A stretch of DNA of 57,500 bases from Prorocentrum cordatum (Eukaryota; Sar; Dinophyceae; Prorocentrales; Prorocentraceae). Position numbers and translations under genes: made by a program. Shown in pieces: positions 1 through 9,376 of the stretch. Where the stretch lies: assembly GCA_963575745.1 (NCBI GenBank), contig CAUYUJ010006302.1:185984-243483 (forward strand), read 5' to 3'. The notes beneath the pieces are model-generated. The model was not told where the DNA came from. It saw nothing but the letters and a program-made list of their open reading frames with translations, and did not search any database. The stretch's first letter is position 1, and each line of letters starts with the position of its first letter.

Positions 1-1
1 T

Positions 2-1204
2 GCTGGGAATCAGACGTTGTCTTCTACTCCAAGGGCTAAGTGGAACACTGATCTCCTGATTCGTGTGTGGATGAAGGATACTCCTGAGCTTCATCGCTTT
101 GTCCAACATCTACTAGATGGGTCATTGTCGGCTGAAGGTGGTCGTGAGGTGCAGTCTCTGATGCAGAAGGGCAGGGTCGAGGATACCTGGCATAAGTACA
201 ATCGGGCCTTACTCGACGCGGGCCAGCAGGTATTCAGCAGTACAGATCTGTGGCGGAAATGGCCAGAACAAGACGACTCACAAGCAGCACGAGCACGGAC
301 AGATGCACTTCGAGCGCAACGCAGACTACACACCGGCACAGAGGCAGCACAAGCGCAACTAAAACGTCGGCGCGCAGTTCCAGCAAGGGCGGCTCCCTCA
401 GAAGGTTGGCGGCTCGCATTACTCTTTCCGAAGTGGGCGGAAGACCATGATCTTGACACGGTGGGGTCCGAGGAGTTCCGATGTCTCGCTTCTTGCATTC
501 TGACTGATGTACGAGTGGCTACGCATACTCTGCAGATTTGGCATCCTAGCAGTGGCGTGCGGATTGGCAAGAATCATGGTAAAGCTAAATGTGCAGGTGA
601 ACGGGTCATCCATCTTATGAGCCCGAGTGGAACAGCTTACATTCCAGGTCTGTGGTACCGCCATGATGCGAATCGACCTCCACAGACTGTTGGTTTTGCT
701 GAACACCGACGTCGAGAGCAAGCACTACTACAAGTACGTATCCCACAGGATTGGTGTCGTCGTGCCCAGTTACCGTGGTTCAATGTTTTCTATGATCAAG
801 CGATGGCCAAACATCACGCCCAGCTGAAGAACGAGATCTGGAGTTGGATTCAGTTATGGTGCCAGATGTGCACGACGCTGGAGACGGACGCGACCATTCT
901 CGAAGCGCAGAAGCCGTTGTCGGTGCAACACGTCCAGAATGTCAAAGACATGAAGGTGTCGTACCCGCACGTGCACGCGGGTTTCACGAAGAAGTGTTAT
1001 TGCCAGAAAGAATGGAAGAATGACTGGTATCGACTCGAGCTCATGGTCCCGCCGCAGCTGCAGTCGACGGTGGACGAGTTGGTCAAGATCATCGGCCAGC
1101 TGCCCGAGGTGGAGTGGAAGGTGGGCGGCCCCGCGCGTGGCCCGCGCGCCCGAACGATCGTCGAGTGTCACGTCGAAATGGGGGAGCTCAAACAGCAGGA
1201 GTGA
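2..1204 (+). CDS. Unrecognised open frame, 5' end outside the window
   Basis: The frame is open from the left edge to TGA at 1202-1204, so the true start lies upstream. The first in-window ATG in frame is at 71. About 400 residues are visible. They are Arg/Ala-rich around residues 90-130 and then become a more ordinary Trp- and Cys-containing sequence. The last 100 residues (for example WYRLELMVPPQLQS) read like a folded domain with a predicted helix. I recognise no family. Codon use is balanced rather than low complexity, which favours real coding sequence, either a host gene end or a retroelement ORF. No other gene follows for 5 kb. Confidence 0.5.
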   Translation, partial: AGNQTLSSTPRAKWNTDLLIRVWMKDTPELHRFVQHLLDGSLSAEGGREVQSLMQKGRVEDTWHKYNRALLDAGQQVFSSTDLWRKWPEQDDSQAARARTDALRAQRRLHTGTEAAQAQLKRRRAVPARAAPSEGWRLALLFPKWAEDHDLDTVGSEEFRCLASCILTDVRVATHTLQIWHPSSGVRIGKNHGKAKCAGERVIHLMSPSGTAYIPGLWYRHDANRPPQTVGFAEHRRREQALLQVRIPQDWCRRAQLPWFNVFYDQAMAKHHAQLKNEIWSWIQLWCQMCTTLETDATILEAQKPLSVQHVQNVKDMKVSYPHVHAGFTKKCYCQKEWKNDWYRLELMVPPQLQSTVDELVKIIGQLPEVEWKVGGPARGPRARTIVECHVEMGELKQQE

Positions 1205-1770
1205 GCCCGACTGAGAGCAGTGAGCGTGCGCTCGAGAGGACCCTCTGGGAAAGCCAGGGGGTCCTGAGTGAGCCCATCAGTAGATCTGTAAACCCAGAGA
1301 GTTTCCAGAGCCCTGGAGTCCTTGAGTTTGGTTTCTGTCCTTCCTTTTCCTCCTCCTTGTTCCTGGGGATCCCTCGTCCAGGACCGACTCTGAAAATCTC
1401 CAATGGCTCCTGGAGTATTTTGAATAGTCTGATGTTTCTAACACTGAAGGCAGTGAGTACAGAGCGTCAGGCGACCCATCGTGAGCTAGTCAGTTTTGTG
1501 TTTCTTTTCCTGAGGGGCTGGGCCCCTTCGTGAGGAAAATCATGCGGGGTGCGTTCGACTCACGCCTCCTCGGGGTCCTCCTGATGCCCCAATAGGAGGT
1601 TCAGTCATATGCGCCAGTGCTCTGATGAGTGTGCGCTGGAGCGGCGGTCAGTTGATCGCTCCCTGGCCCACAAGCGGCACACGGCCGCAGACAGCGCGAG
1701 CCAGGGGTCAGCATGGCAATCTGAGTTCGTCATGACGCTGATGACCCACAGGCTCCCCAGGCTGGTCCCA
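1205..1770. other. No gene seen
   Basis: About 560 bases downstream of the first open frame. Short frames here have no domain signal. It may be the 3' untranslated region of the preceding gene. I see nothing else I can support. Confidence 0.4.
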
Positions 1771-1803
1771 CCACCACCACCTCCTCCTCCTCCTCCTCCT
1801 CCT
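1771..1803. repeat. CTC microsatellite
   Basis: A (CCT)n tract after CCACCACCA. It is the shortest of about fifteen CTC/GAG tracts in the window. Confidence 0.85.
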
Positions 1804-1843
1804 GGGGGGGGCGTCGGGGAACATTGACAACAACACGTGCGGA

Positions 1844-2042
1844 ACTCAGTATCGTTTCGCCGACCCCCATCCCCATCCCCATCCCCATCCCCTTCGAGAG
1901 CCCCACCAAACTACCCCCCAGTTGTGGATGCACCCCTCGAAGCCCGAAGGACACGGCCCATATCCCCATCTGGGGGGGTAAATCGGCCAGCGGGGCCCAG
2001 GCCACGCCGCTGGGGATGGGGATCGTTTAAACGATACTCAAC
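1844..2042. mobile_element. Candidate foldback element with inverted ends
   Basis: The left end (ACTCAGTATCGTTT followed by a CCCCAT-type repeat) is matched in inverted orientation by the right end (GGGATGGGGATCGTTTAAACGATACT). The left arm includes four CCCCAT units at about 1864-1890. No coding capacity. Only one copy was found in the window, so mobility is inferred from shape alone. Confidence 0.4.
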
Positions 2043-2089
2043 GCGAGTGGGATAGGCTCACAGTCGCCCACAGTCGCTCATTTCGGCGG

Positions 2090-2260
2090 CTAGCGGGGGG
2101 GGGGAAGTGAGAAGGGGCTGGCCTTCTCATAAGTCCCGGAACGCCCCCAGTCTTCTGAGAAGTTTTCTGAGCGTTCCCCGATGTCACAGAAAGCTTCTCA
2201 GCAGGCGCGAGGGCTTCTGACAAGTCCCGCCGCCTTCTGAGAAGTCCTTCTCCTTCTCCC
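2090..2260. repeat. Short CTTCTGAGAAG-type repeats
   Basis: The near-palindrome CTTCTGAGAAG and variants (CTTCTCATAAG, CTTCTGACAAG) recur five or six times. Function unknown. Confidence 0.5.
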
Positions 2261-2312
2261 TTCCCTCCCTGCTCGCCGCCGAGACACGACAGGGGGGGGG
2301 GACTGGCTTAGG

Positions 2313-2474
2313 GTTACGTCGGGCCTGTCCCTCTACAGGGAGAAAATTCAAAAATAGTCAAAATACTCAGGGGACGATTGTTTGATTATTTGTTTTGCGT
2401 GTTCGGTGTATTGTTGGGTATTTTTGGATATTTCGTCCAAAATCTGCCTGTAGGGGGACATGCCCGACCTAAGC
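2313..2474. mobile_element. TIR element family A, copy 1
   Basis: An element of about 162 bp, with left end TTACGTCGGGCCTGTCCC then CTCTACAGG. The right end, CTGTAGGGGGACATGCCCG then ACCTAAG, is its inverted complement. The interior is AT-rich and non-coding. Further copies at 27174, 28349, 28596 and 29518 share both ends and the internal AAATCCGCCTGTAGG. This is the architecture of a MITE (a short non-autonomous DNA transposon). Confidence 0.75.
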
Positions 2475-2586
2475 TTCGGGGGGGCAGCGCTGACCTGGAA
2501 CCGGCGATACGCCGCCGACACGGCGGCGATGGGCCCCCGAGAGCGACTCCGCACGTTCTTGGGCGGGGAGGGCGATCTGGCCCCTA

Positions 2587-2868
2587 CTGGGATGACCGTG
2601 GGGGGTTCTAAGTGGACAGGGGGGTTGCAAGTGGATACCAAGGTGGGTTATACCTGGCCCACCCTGGCTTATAAGTGGGCTACACATGCCCCAAGTAGCT
2701 GAGCGGTGTTCATGATCCGAGCAAAGTGGGCTCCGCCCGCTTAGCGGAATTATCTACCGCCACTAAGCCACTGTAACCCACGTGTCAGCTGGTTTGGGCC
2801 AGACACAAACCACCTTGGTATCCACTTGTAACCCCCTATCCACTTAGAAACCCCCACGGTCATCCCAG
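2587..2868. mobile_element. Foldback element family B, copy 1
   Basis: Nearly the whole 282 bp folds on itself. The left arm starts GGGATGACCGTGGGGG and continues with TTCTAAGTGGACAGG, AAGGTGGGTTATACCTGG and AAGTGGGCTACACA. The right arm repeats these in inverted order and ends CCCCCACGGTCATCCC. A second copy lies at 19231-19521. No coding capacity. Confidence 0.75.
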
Positions 2869-3014
2869 TATCGGCGATCACTGCTCGATTGGGCATCGTA
2901 CCCGTACTTTCCCTCCCCCCCTCGCTCGCCGCCGAGTTCCCCTCGTGCAGCCTTCCCGCGGCGCTGGACCTCAGGGCGTGCACTCCACGCCGCTCCCCTG
3001 ACGCCCGCCGATGC

Positions 3015-3135
3015 GATTTTGCCACCCCGCGGCCACGGGGAGTCCCCGACCCCTCCCCTGGGGACCGTCCCTCGCCCCGCCACTCCGCGGCCACAGGGAG
3101 GCCCCGACCCCTCCCCTGGGGACCGTTCATCGCCC
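3015..3135. repeat. Two-unit direct repeat, 58 bp
   Basis: The block GGCCACGGGGAGTCCCCGAC then CCCTCCCCTGGGGACCGT occurs twice with a 58-bp offset. GC-rich, non-coding. Confidence 0.6.
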
Positions 3136-3182
3136 CAGATCCACTTCTGAGGGTCCTGGGGCCCGACGAAACATCATTCTTT

Positions 3183-3480
3183 GTCTGACTCACTCACATG
3201 TAGACTCACTCGTACCCGGACCCACCCATACTCAGATGCACTCGCTCTGAATTTACTGATACTCAGGTCTCTCATGTTCGGGATCACTCATATACAGACT
3301 CACTGAGTCGCTTCCCATATTCAAGGTTCAACATACTTAGGTCACTCACCTACACACGCACACTCACTCACACTCACTCAGACTCATACTCGGACTCACT
3401 CACACCCGGACTCACTCAAACTAAGACTCACTCATACTCTGCCTCGCTCTCCCTAACTCAGACTCAGCCGCACCCCTTCC
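3183..3480. repeat. CTCA-rich degenerate minisatellite
   Basis: Irregular repeats of ACTCACTCATACTCGG-type units, about 10-16 bp each, over 300 bases. No coding potential seen. Confidence 0.7.
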
Positions 3481-3504
3481 GCGCTCATACTCAAACACAC
3501 GTTG

Positions 3505-3660
3505 TGATGATGTCTTAGGCGAGGCGCTGGTTTCAGCACTCCCAAGCGACCGGTTGTTACTGTGGCCCGTTGGGTGTTAGTGTGGCCCGTTGGGTGTTAG
3601 TGTGGCCCGTCGCGCGGCCGGATGGGAGTTACTGTGGCCCGCGCAGGCCGCTCAATGAAA
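3505..3660. repeat. TGTGGCCCGTTGGGTGTTAG repeats, inverted copy downstream
   Basis: Contains three tandem units of the form TTAGTGTGGCCCGTTGGG. It is preceded by GATGTCTTAGGCGAGGCGC then TGGTTTCAGCACTCCCAA. The unit returns inverted at about 4351-4415 (CTAACACCCACCGGGCCACAG). The TTTCAGCACTCCCAA block returns in direct orientation at 4503-4540. The two parts may be the ends of one composite repeat of about 1.05 kb. Confidence 0.5.
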
Positions 3661-3773
3661 AGTAATATGTAAAGGTATCTAATGTTAGATCTGGAGAGAT
3701 TTCGCAACCTTTAAGGGAATGCACTCCCTCGCAGGCAAAAGTGGCCACAGTAACTCCCACCTGGGACCAACGT

Positions 3774-4195
3774 GGTAGTAGTGCTGTGTTAGTGGTGTGG
3801 TGGTCGCTGTGCTGTGTTAGTGGTGTGGTGTTGGTGGTGTTGGTAGTGTTGTGTTAGTGGTGTGGTGTTGGTAGTGGCTGGTTGTGCTGTATGCTGTGTT
3901 AGTGGTGTGGTGTTGGTGGTGGTGTGCTGTGTTAATGGTGTGTTGTTGGTAGTGTTGTGCTAGTGGTGTGGTGTTGGTAGTGTTGTTGAGTTGTTAGTAG
4001 GTAGTAGTGTTGTGGTGGTGGCAGTGGTACTGTGGTAGTGGTGTTGTGGTAGCGGTGTTGTGGTGTTGTGGTTGTGGTATTGTGGTAGCGGTGTTGTGGT
4101 GTTGTGGTACTGGTATTGTGGTAGTTGTGCTGTAGTGTGGTAGTACTATGGTGCTGTAGTCTTGGTGTTAGTAGTACTATGGTGCTGTAGTGTTG
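3774..4195. repeat. GT-rich minisatellite
   Basis: Degenerate repeats of GTGTTAGTGGTGTGGTGTTG and GTGTTGTGGTA units. Strongly strand-asymmetric: almost no C on the plus strand. Non-coding. Confidence 0.75.
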
Positions 4196-4609
4196 GTGTT
4201 AGGCGGCTGCAAGAAGGTCTTTGGCGGCTCCAAGAGGCTCTTCGGAGACCGCCGGAGGCTCTTCCGAGAGGCTCTTTGGTGAAGGGGGGGGGGAGCCTCT
4301 TTGGACCCCCCCTCACCGTACTTGATAATTAATACACTCCGGAGGACCCCTGGCCATACTAACACCCACCGGGCCACAGTAACAACCAACGGGCCGCAGT
4401 AACACCTTATCTCGCACTCCCAAGGGGGGAATTGCACGGGCCCGTTCGCGCCCAGATTTGGGGGATGTCTCAGGCGGTTTGCCTTTCGGAGCAGTTCCCG
4501 AGGATGTCTCAAGCGATGCGCTGGTTTCAGCACTCCCAATAAGGGCACGGGCCCGTTCTCGCCTTCACGGATGGATTTTCCTGACAGCTGTTCGTATCGG
4601 CAACACCCC
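4196..4609. other. No gene seen; right part of the 3505 composite repeat
   Basis: Holds the inverted TGGCCCGTTGGG units and the repeated TTTCAGCACTCCCAA block described at 3505-3660, plus a run of CTCTTCGGAGA-like motifs at 4200-4290. No convincing coding sequence. Confidence 0.4.
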
Positions 4610-4800
4610 AATATACTTATACTATATGTGCGTCGCCCCCCCAGGGGCGACGCGCGCACCGAGAAATCTTATAGTATATGCGTCGTGGCGGGCGCTTTCT
4701 GGCCACACCGCTCGGGAAACGATATACTACAAGATGGGTATACTATATGTTCGGGTCGGACGCGCGCCTCCAAGGAGGACATATAGTACTAGTATGTCCA
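4610..4800. mobile_element. TIR element family D, copy 1
   Basis: About 190 bp. One end reads ATACTTATACTATATGTG and the other, inverted, GGACATACTAGTACTATATG. The interior contains two more TATAGTATATG/TATACTATATG motifs and a short GC hairpin (CGTCGCCCCCCCAGGGGCGACG). Copies of about the same length lie at 19831-20023 and 26478-26670. No protein-coding capacity. Confidence 0.7.
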
Positions 4801-5351
4801 TGTGCGTCCCATCGTAGGCCACGTGGATTCGCTGACATTCAGATATTGACAAGGACAATGTCTTCTACCGAAGTTTGCCGACACTACGAGATGCACATCT
4901 GGGGATTTCCGCGTCGAGTATTTTTTGTGTATTTTAGGGAGCCAGCAGCAGACATCGAGCAACAACGTTTGGGCTGCACGGAAACAGGCCCGCCAGGCTC
5001 TCCTGGCCACAGCGAGCCCCTGCCGCGAGCAGCCCTCCCGACCCTGACCCGAGGAACACGGGCCGACCCACACAGGAGTCTGGGCGACCTCGTGGGCCGT
5101 GTTCGTTCCGACTGCGCCCGGCAGCCACGGCGGACGGAGGGCCACCCGCGGGACCAACCGAGCACGGCACGAGCGCGGGAAGCACCTCCTGGTCTGGCCG
5201 ATGACCTGCCGAGGCGCGGCCCGACAACCGGGGCCCCTCGCGCGCCCAGCTCGGCCCCCACCCCGGCGTCTGACTGCGTCGGCCGACTCTTTTGGTGCCG
5301 ATGCCGCCACTGCCCGGGCCTCTCCCGTGTGTGGAGTCCGCTCGTATCACC
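4801..5351. other. No gene seen
   Basis: GC-rich sequence with long overlapping open frames on both strands, as expected from composition alone. No recognisable motif. Confidence 0.35.
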
Positions 5352-5354
5352 ATG

Positions 5355-5404
<50 letters not shown>
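5352..5404. repeat. TA dinucleotide tract
   Basis: About 26 TA units with one TG interruption. Self-complementary and probably cruciform-prone. Confidence 0.9.
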
Positions 5405-5406
<2 letters not shown>

Positions 5407-5831
5407 TTGCACACCGCTGACGTCTCGGCTCAGGTATCGGCACTGGATACCGCGTTGCCTTCATCGCAGCGCCCCGGCAAGGACTCGCGACCCTCTTCCT
5501 TTCATACCTCTGCCTACGGGATGTTACACATCTCCTGGGGTGCGTTCTGACCAGCGGCCCGCCTGGGGCCCAGGACGGGCCAATGGCCCATGACGGGCCC
5601 ACGGCCAGGGCCACTCTGCAGTCTCGCGGCCTGTGCTCGGGACCCATTCCCGAGACGTACGAAAAGGAAGCTCGACGACCTTCCCGGCGGTAGCCAGGGT
5701 TGACGGTTCACCGCCAGAGCCCAGTGTAATGTGTTCCGGAAGCGTTTCCCTTTACGTTCCCAATAGCGCGTGCTGAAAGCCATTAGGAAGCTCCTTCGGA
5801 GCCCTTCTCTAGTTAAAGTGGAAGCCCTTGC
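5405..5831. other. No gene seen
   Basis: Open frames lack any motif and overlap on both strands. Nothing further can be supported. Confidence 0.35.
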
Positions 5832-5960
5832 CAAGAAACACCCTGTCTGCCTCCAGGGTGCCCTGGGTGTTTCAGGTTTCGATGGTCCTGCCATCGACAG
5901 CGTGACGTTCCCACACCAAAAATCCACGGACGTCCTGGGGTCTCAGGGTTGGGTTTCTTG
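5832..5960. mobile_element. TIR element family H, copy 1 (129 bp)
   Basis: Begins CAAGAAACACCCTG and ends CAGGGTTGGGTTTCTTG, an imperfect terminal inverted repeat of about 14 bp. A second copy at 27679-27807 is also 129 bp long and shares GACGTTCCCAC and CCTGGGGTCTCAGGGTTG. In both places a CTC tract follows within about 130 bases. Confidence 0.7.
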
Positions 5961-6092
5961 TAGAGGGTTTCTTGTGGTCGAGCTCCTACTGTACCCCTCT
6001 GTCCTCGTCCTCCGTCTGAGTAATTACGCTCTGCCGCCTCTGCTGCGGCTCTCACTGCACAGGCCGAGGTCTCGCGTGCTGGTTCGCCCACT

Positions 6093-6180
6093 GCTCCTCC
6101 TCCTCCCCCTCCTCCTCCTCCTCCTCCTCCTCCTCCTCCTCCTCCTCCTCCTCCTCCTCCTCCCCCTCCTCCTCCTCCTC
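6093..6180. repeat. CTC microsatellite
   Basis: (CTC)n with a few CCC interruptions. Open in all plus-strand frames (poly-Leu, poly-Ser/Pro), so the open frames here are compositional artefacts. Confidence 0.9.
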
Positions 6181-6439
6181 ATCGCAAACGCTGCGCGACG
6201 CGCGTCGTGTCTGCTGACTCCTGGCGTGGCCGCCGCCCGCGGCCGCGCCCCGAGAGGGAGGTAGAGACCACCGCCGACGCCGCCGTCATAATACCTGGAG
6301 GAACGACGGAGACGAAGGGGGGACGTACGACGACCCCCCGAAGGGCATTGGGGCCTTGGGGGCCCCCGCCGCTCCCTCCGGGGGGTCACTCGCAGGCGCC
6401 GCTCAATTCTCGTAGTTGTAGCTGCGGCTGCGGCCCGTG
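6181..6439. other. No gene seen between CTC tract and LINE 3' end
   Basis: GC-rich, no repeat structure noticed. It may include the 3' flank of the minus-strand LINE. Confidence 0.35.
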
Positions 6440-6514
6440 CGCAGAGCGCCACGGGGGACATGATGCGGGCACTCCAGGCCCCAGAACGTGGACAGTGTCG
6501 GACATCTATGCCTT

Positions 6515-9376
6515 TCAGGTGGTAAGATCCTGGCTGGTGGTAGGATCCTCGGTGTTGGTGTCCAACGGTACGTATAGCTGTAACAGCTCGTGCTCAATAT
6601 TTTCCAATGTCGATCCACGGGCGTAATAACGTTCCTTCCAGGATGTTTGAATGGCGTGCGCCATGCACATCGATAATTCCGATGGTATCTCCTTGATCTG
6701 GGCCATATGGTCGCTTCCTCTGCGGCAACGTCCAATGCTGGCTTCATGGTACTGATGTCTACAGCGGCCGCCGCCATACCTCTCGTTGATCAGGGTGCTG
6801 AAGCTGCTGCAAGATATCTGGAGAATAGTAGTGGGCTTCCTGGAATTCTGGCCCATTGAGCATTGATCAATTGTAATCGTGCATACATTTGGTAGTCTCA
6901 TGAGCGCTCGCATCTCGGGGATAATCCAGCATGATGGGGATAGTGGTCGCCAATTCCTCTTCGGATGTACCAGTAGCATGGGTATGTAGTGCCTTGCGCA
7001 TGCCGCTGCCAAGAAGATTGATGCCCGCATTAGTAGGTTGTCCAGCGTGACTTGTCGTCGGTAACGCATCTCATTATTTGGTAAGCCCCATAGGTATTGT
7101 GATGAGCGTACTGGGGGGGGTCCTGCATATCCTTCAACTTGATGATACCTGGCGCCACACCAGGTCTCGCAAGGCGGTTCTGCAAGAATGCCCAATATGT
7201 GCCCTTGAGCGACCATCCTCGCGAACTTGAGAATATTTTTCCAATGTGAGAGGTCTCCAGCCTCTGATATAGCAACATCGACTTGTAGTACCACGCAGCT
7301 GATATCCTGTTGTTGTTCTATCCAGTCTTGCAGGTCCCCTGGCCTTCTTCGGCCTGAGAATAGATGAAGTACGTATTTGCAAGTAGGCAAGTGTGTCGGT
7401 GCAACTCGTGAGGATGCCTCCTCCGCTTCAATCTCGTCAACATCTGCTGCGTCTGGGTGGTCGTAGCCTCGGCGTACTTGAGGGTGAACAGGAGCATGTT
7501 GTGATGGCTGCGGTGGGGGAGGTACTTCGTCATCTGGAGCTTGTTGGCTGTAGCCTTCTGTTTGCTGTAGACGATGTGTTTTGCGACGTTGGGGTGCATC
7601 CCGTCTGACTGGTTGTATTGCCTTCGAAGCTCCATAACCTTGCTGCTTGAGTGCTGCTATCGTTGCTCTGTCCTGCTCTTGGCGCTTGTGGACTTCATCA
7701 TCGGACAGCGGCGCCATTGTGCTCTTGAGCACCTGTAGACATTCAGATACTCGACGAAGATGTACTAATAGTCGTGGTCTGGAGTGATGTTCGCTCTTGC
7801 ACGCGTGACAGTATGATCCAGCCGCATAACGTTGTGCTGTGTCGATTACGCGGTGGTCTCGGTGGATGTGGCCAGTGACGGTGGCGATGTTGTCGTATTC
7901 GTGTCCACATATGTAGCAGAACACTTTGTGTCGGTTGTCGCTAGCGTGATCTGAATCCTTGGGCTCATGTCCTTGAAGCTTTGCCAGTGCTTGCTGCCAA
8001 TCCTGTCGATGATGTTCGTCTTGTTGCTGTGCACGGTATCTGTCCCATGCTTGCTTGAGCAGCCTTCTGAACGCCGAGGGGTCCTTCGCTATGTTGTCGA
8101 CCCATGCCTGCAAAGTCCTGTGTAGCATGGGGTCGTCTGGGCCTGTGTTCATGTGTGTTGCAATCCAAGCAAAGTCCTGCTTGAGCTGCGCCGCCCAACC
8201 AACCTCAACTTTCTCGGGATCCCAAGTAAGGTCCAACATCTCGAGCAATATTGTAGGACCATTTTCCAGTAGTGCAACTAGATATCTGAGTCGCCGAAGG
8301 CGTATTCCTGCTTGTAGCGGCGGCTTTTTTGCTTCATATAGCACTTTGCATGTTCTTGGTCGCTGCCCATCTTCATCAGGGAGGTGAAGCCGTAGCGCTG
8401 ATCGATATGTCTTTTGATATGCTGCTTCGAGCGATTTCATCTTCGTGTTGCTGACGTCTGCCCAAGTCTCGGAGTGGTACCCCAGGTGAACATTGATGTG
8501 GTTGTCGGCTATCTTGACTTTTGTCTCGCTGCTGAGTGGCAATAACTTGTTAATTGATTTCCGTACTGGTCCAGCTGCGTCTCGGTGCCGATTCAAGTTC
8601 CTGGCGACCTGGGTGCCCACTGATCCGTCCTTGTCGATAATCGTACCCAAGTGCTTGTAACATACTTCCACATGCACAACTAGCCCATATCTCCTGGAAC
8701 TGATGGTGGCTGGGGACTTGCCATGCACCTGCTTCTTGGTGGGTCCCGAGCCAGGGCCTCTGATGGATGGTACGATGGCTGTCTTGGTACGCTTATAGTT
8801 GACCTCGAAGCCGTAGAGCAGCATGGCTCCATGGACTGTGTCCGCTGTCTTCCGCATTGCCATCATCATTATATCATTACGCGCCTGTACCACGAACAAT
8901 GCGTCGTCAACAAACGATACATCAGTCAATACCCTTTGTGCTGTCCTGTGTCTGGAAAGGCTCGGGTATCTGGTGTCTCTCTCTGGAACCTCGTAACAAA
9001 GTCCTTGAGCCTTGAGGGATTCCGAGGCGTACTCCAAGGGCTTCGTAAATATGACGTTGAACAGGTAGTCCGCCAGGGAGTTGCCTGGTCTCGTGCTTCG
9101 CCTCGATACCGCCACTTCCTCAGTGTCTGCCATGCCAAAGTGCGTCAGGCGATGCGTCTCCACCAACTGTTGAGCTAGGTGGGGTCGATCCTCCAGGTGC
9201 TGCATCAGAACCGGTGCTTCCAGTGCCAAATGCGTGAGCGGCTTCAATGCGTCGGGGATATTACACTTCTGCATAATATACGTTATATCTTGCTGCTCTG
9301 GGTCATACACCTTTGTGTCTATGCCCAACTGTCGTATGACTCTGTGAAAAGCTGCTCTCAAATCTATGAAATACAC
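6515..9376 (-). CDS. LINE reverse transcriptase with zinc fingers and a C-terminal methyltransferase-like domain
   Basis: 953 residues in one frame. Reverse transcriptase motifs: A at residues 3-10 (FIDLRAAF), B at 96-106 (RPGNSLADYLF), C at 155-158 (FVDD, the catalytic Asp pair), then GFEVNYKRTKTAIV and CYKHLGTIID. Two Cys/His fingers follow at 487-508 (CYIC ... HIHRDH) and 523-545 (CHAC ... H ... C). From 665 to 870 a Rossmann-like domain shows VLHLFSGRRRPGD (SAM loop), LAEPPCETWC (PPC, like motif IV of C5-cytosine methyltransferases), LLVHP and IDQCSMG. Finger and methyltransferase-like modules in retroelements of this kind are known in dinoflagellates; a DNA-methylating role is inference. 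Position 803 is Val where a Glu-containing motif VI would be expected, so this copy may be inactive. The frame starts inside motif A because of an indel in the adjacent A10 run. Confidence 0.85.
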   Translation of the reverse strand: MYFIDLRAAFHRVIRQLGIDTKVYDPEQQDITYIMQKCNIPDALKPLTHLALEAPVLMQHLEDRPHLAQQLVETHRLTHFGMADTEEVAVSRRSTRPGNSLADYLFNVIFTKPLEYASESLKAQGLCYEVPERDTRYPSLSRHRTAQRVLTDVSFVDDALFVVQARNDIMMMAMRKTADTVHGAMLLYGFEVNYKRTKTAIVPSIRGPGSGPTKKQVHGKSPATISSRRYGLVVHVEVCYKHLGTIIDKDGSVGTQVARNLNRHRDAAGPVRKSINKLLPLSSETKVKIADNHINVHLGYHSETWADVSNTKMKSLEAAYQKTYRSALRLHLPDEDGQRPRTCKVLYEAKKPPLQAGIRLRRLRYLVALLENGPTILLEMLDLTWDPEKVEVGWAAQLKQDFAWIATHMNTGPDDPMLHRTLQAWVDNIAKDPSAFRRLLKQAWDRYRAQQQDEHHRQDWQQALAKLQGHEPKDSDHASDNRHKVFCYICGHEYDNIATVTGHIHRDHRVIDTAQRYAAGSYCHACKSEHHSRPRLLVHLRRVSECLQVLKSTMAPLSDDEVHKRQEQDRATIAALKQQGYGASKAIQPVRRDAPQRRKTHRLQQTEGYSQQAPDDEVPPPPQPSQHAPVHPQVRRGYDHPDAADVDEIEAEEASSRVAPTHLPTCKYVLHLFSGRRRPGDLQDWIEQQQDISCVVLQVDVAISEAGDLSHWKNILKFARMVAQGHILGILAEPPCETWCGARYHQVEGYAGPPPVRSSQYLWGLPNNEMRYRRQVTLDNLLMRASIFLAAACARHYIPMLLVHPKRNWRPLSPSCWIIPEMRALMRLPNVCTITIDQCSMGQNSRKPTTILQISCSSFSTLINERYGGGRCRHQYHEASIGRCRRGSDHMAQIKEIPSELSMCMAHAIQTSWKERYYARGSTLENIEHELLQLYVPLDTNTEDPTTSQDLTT

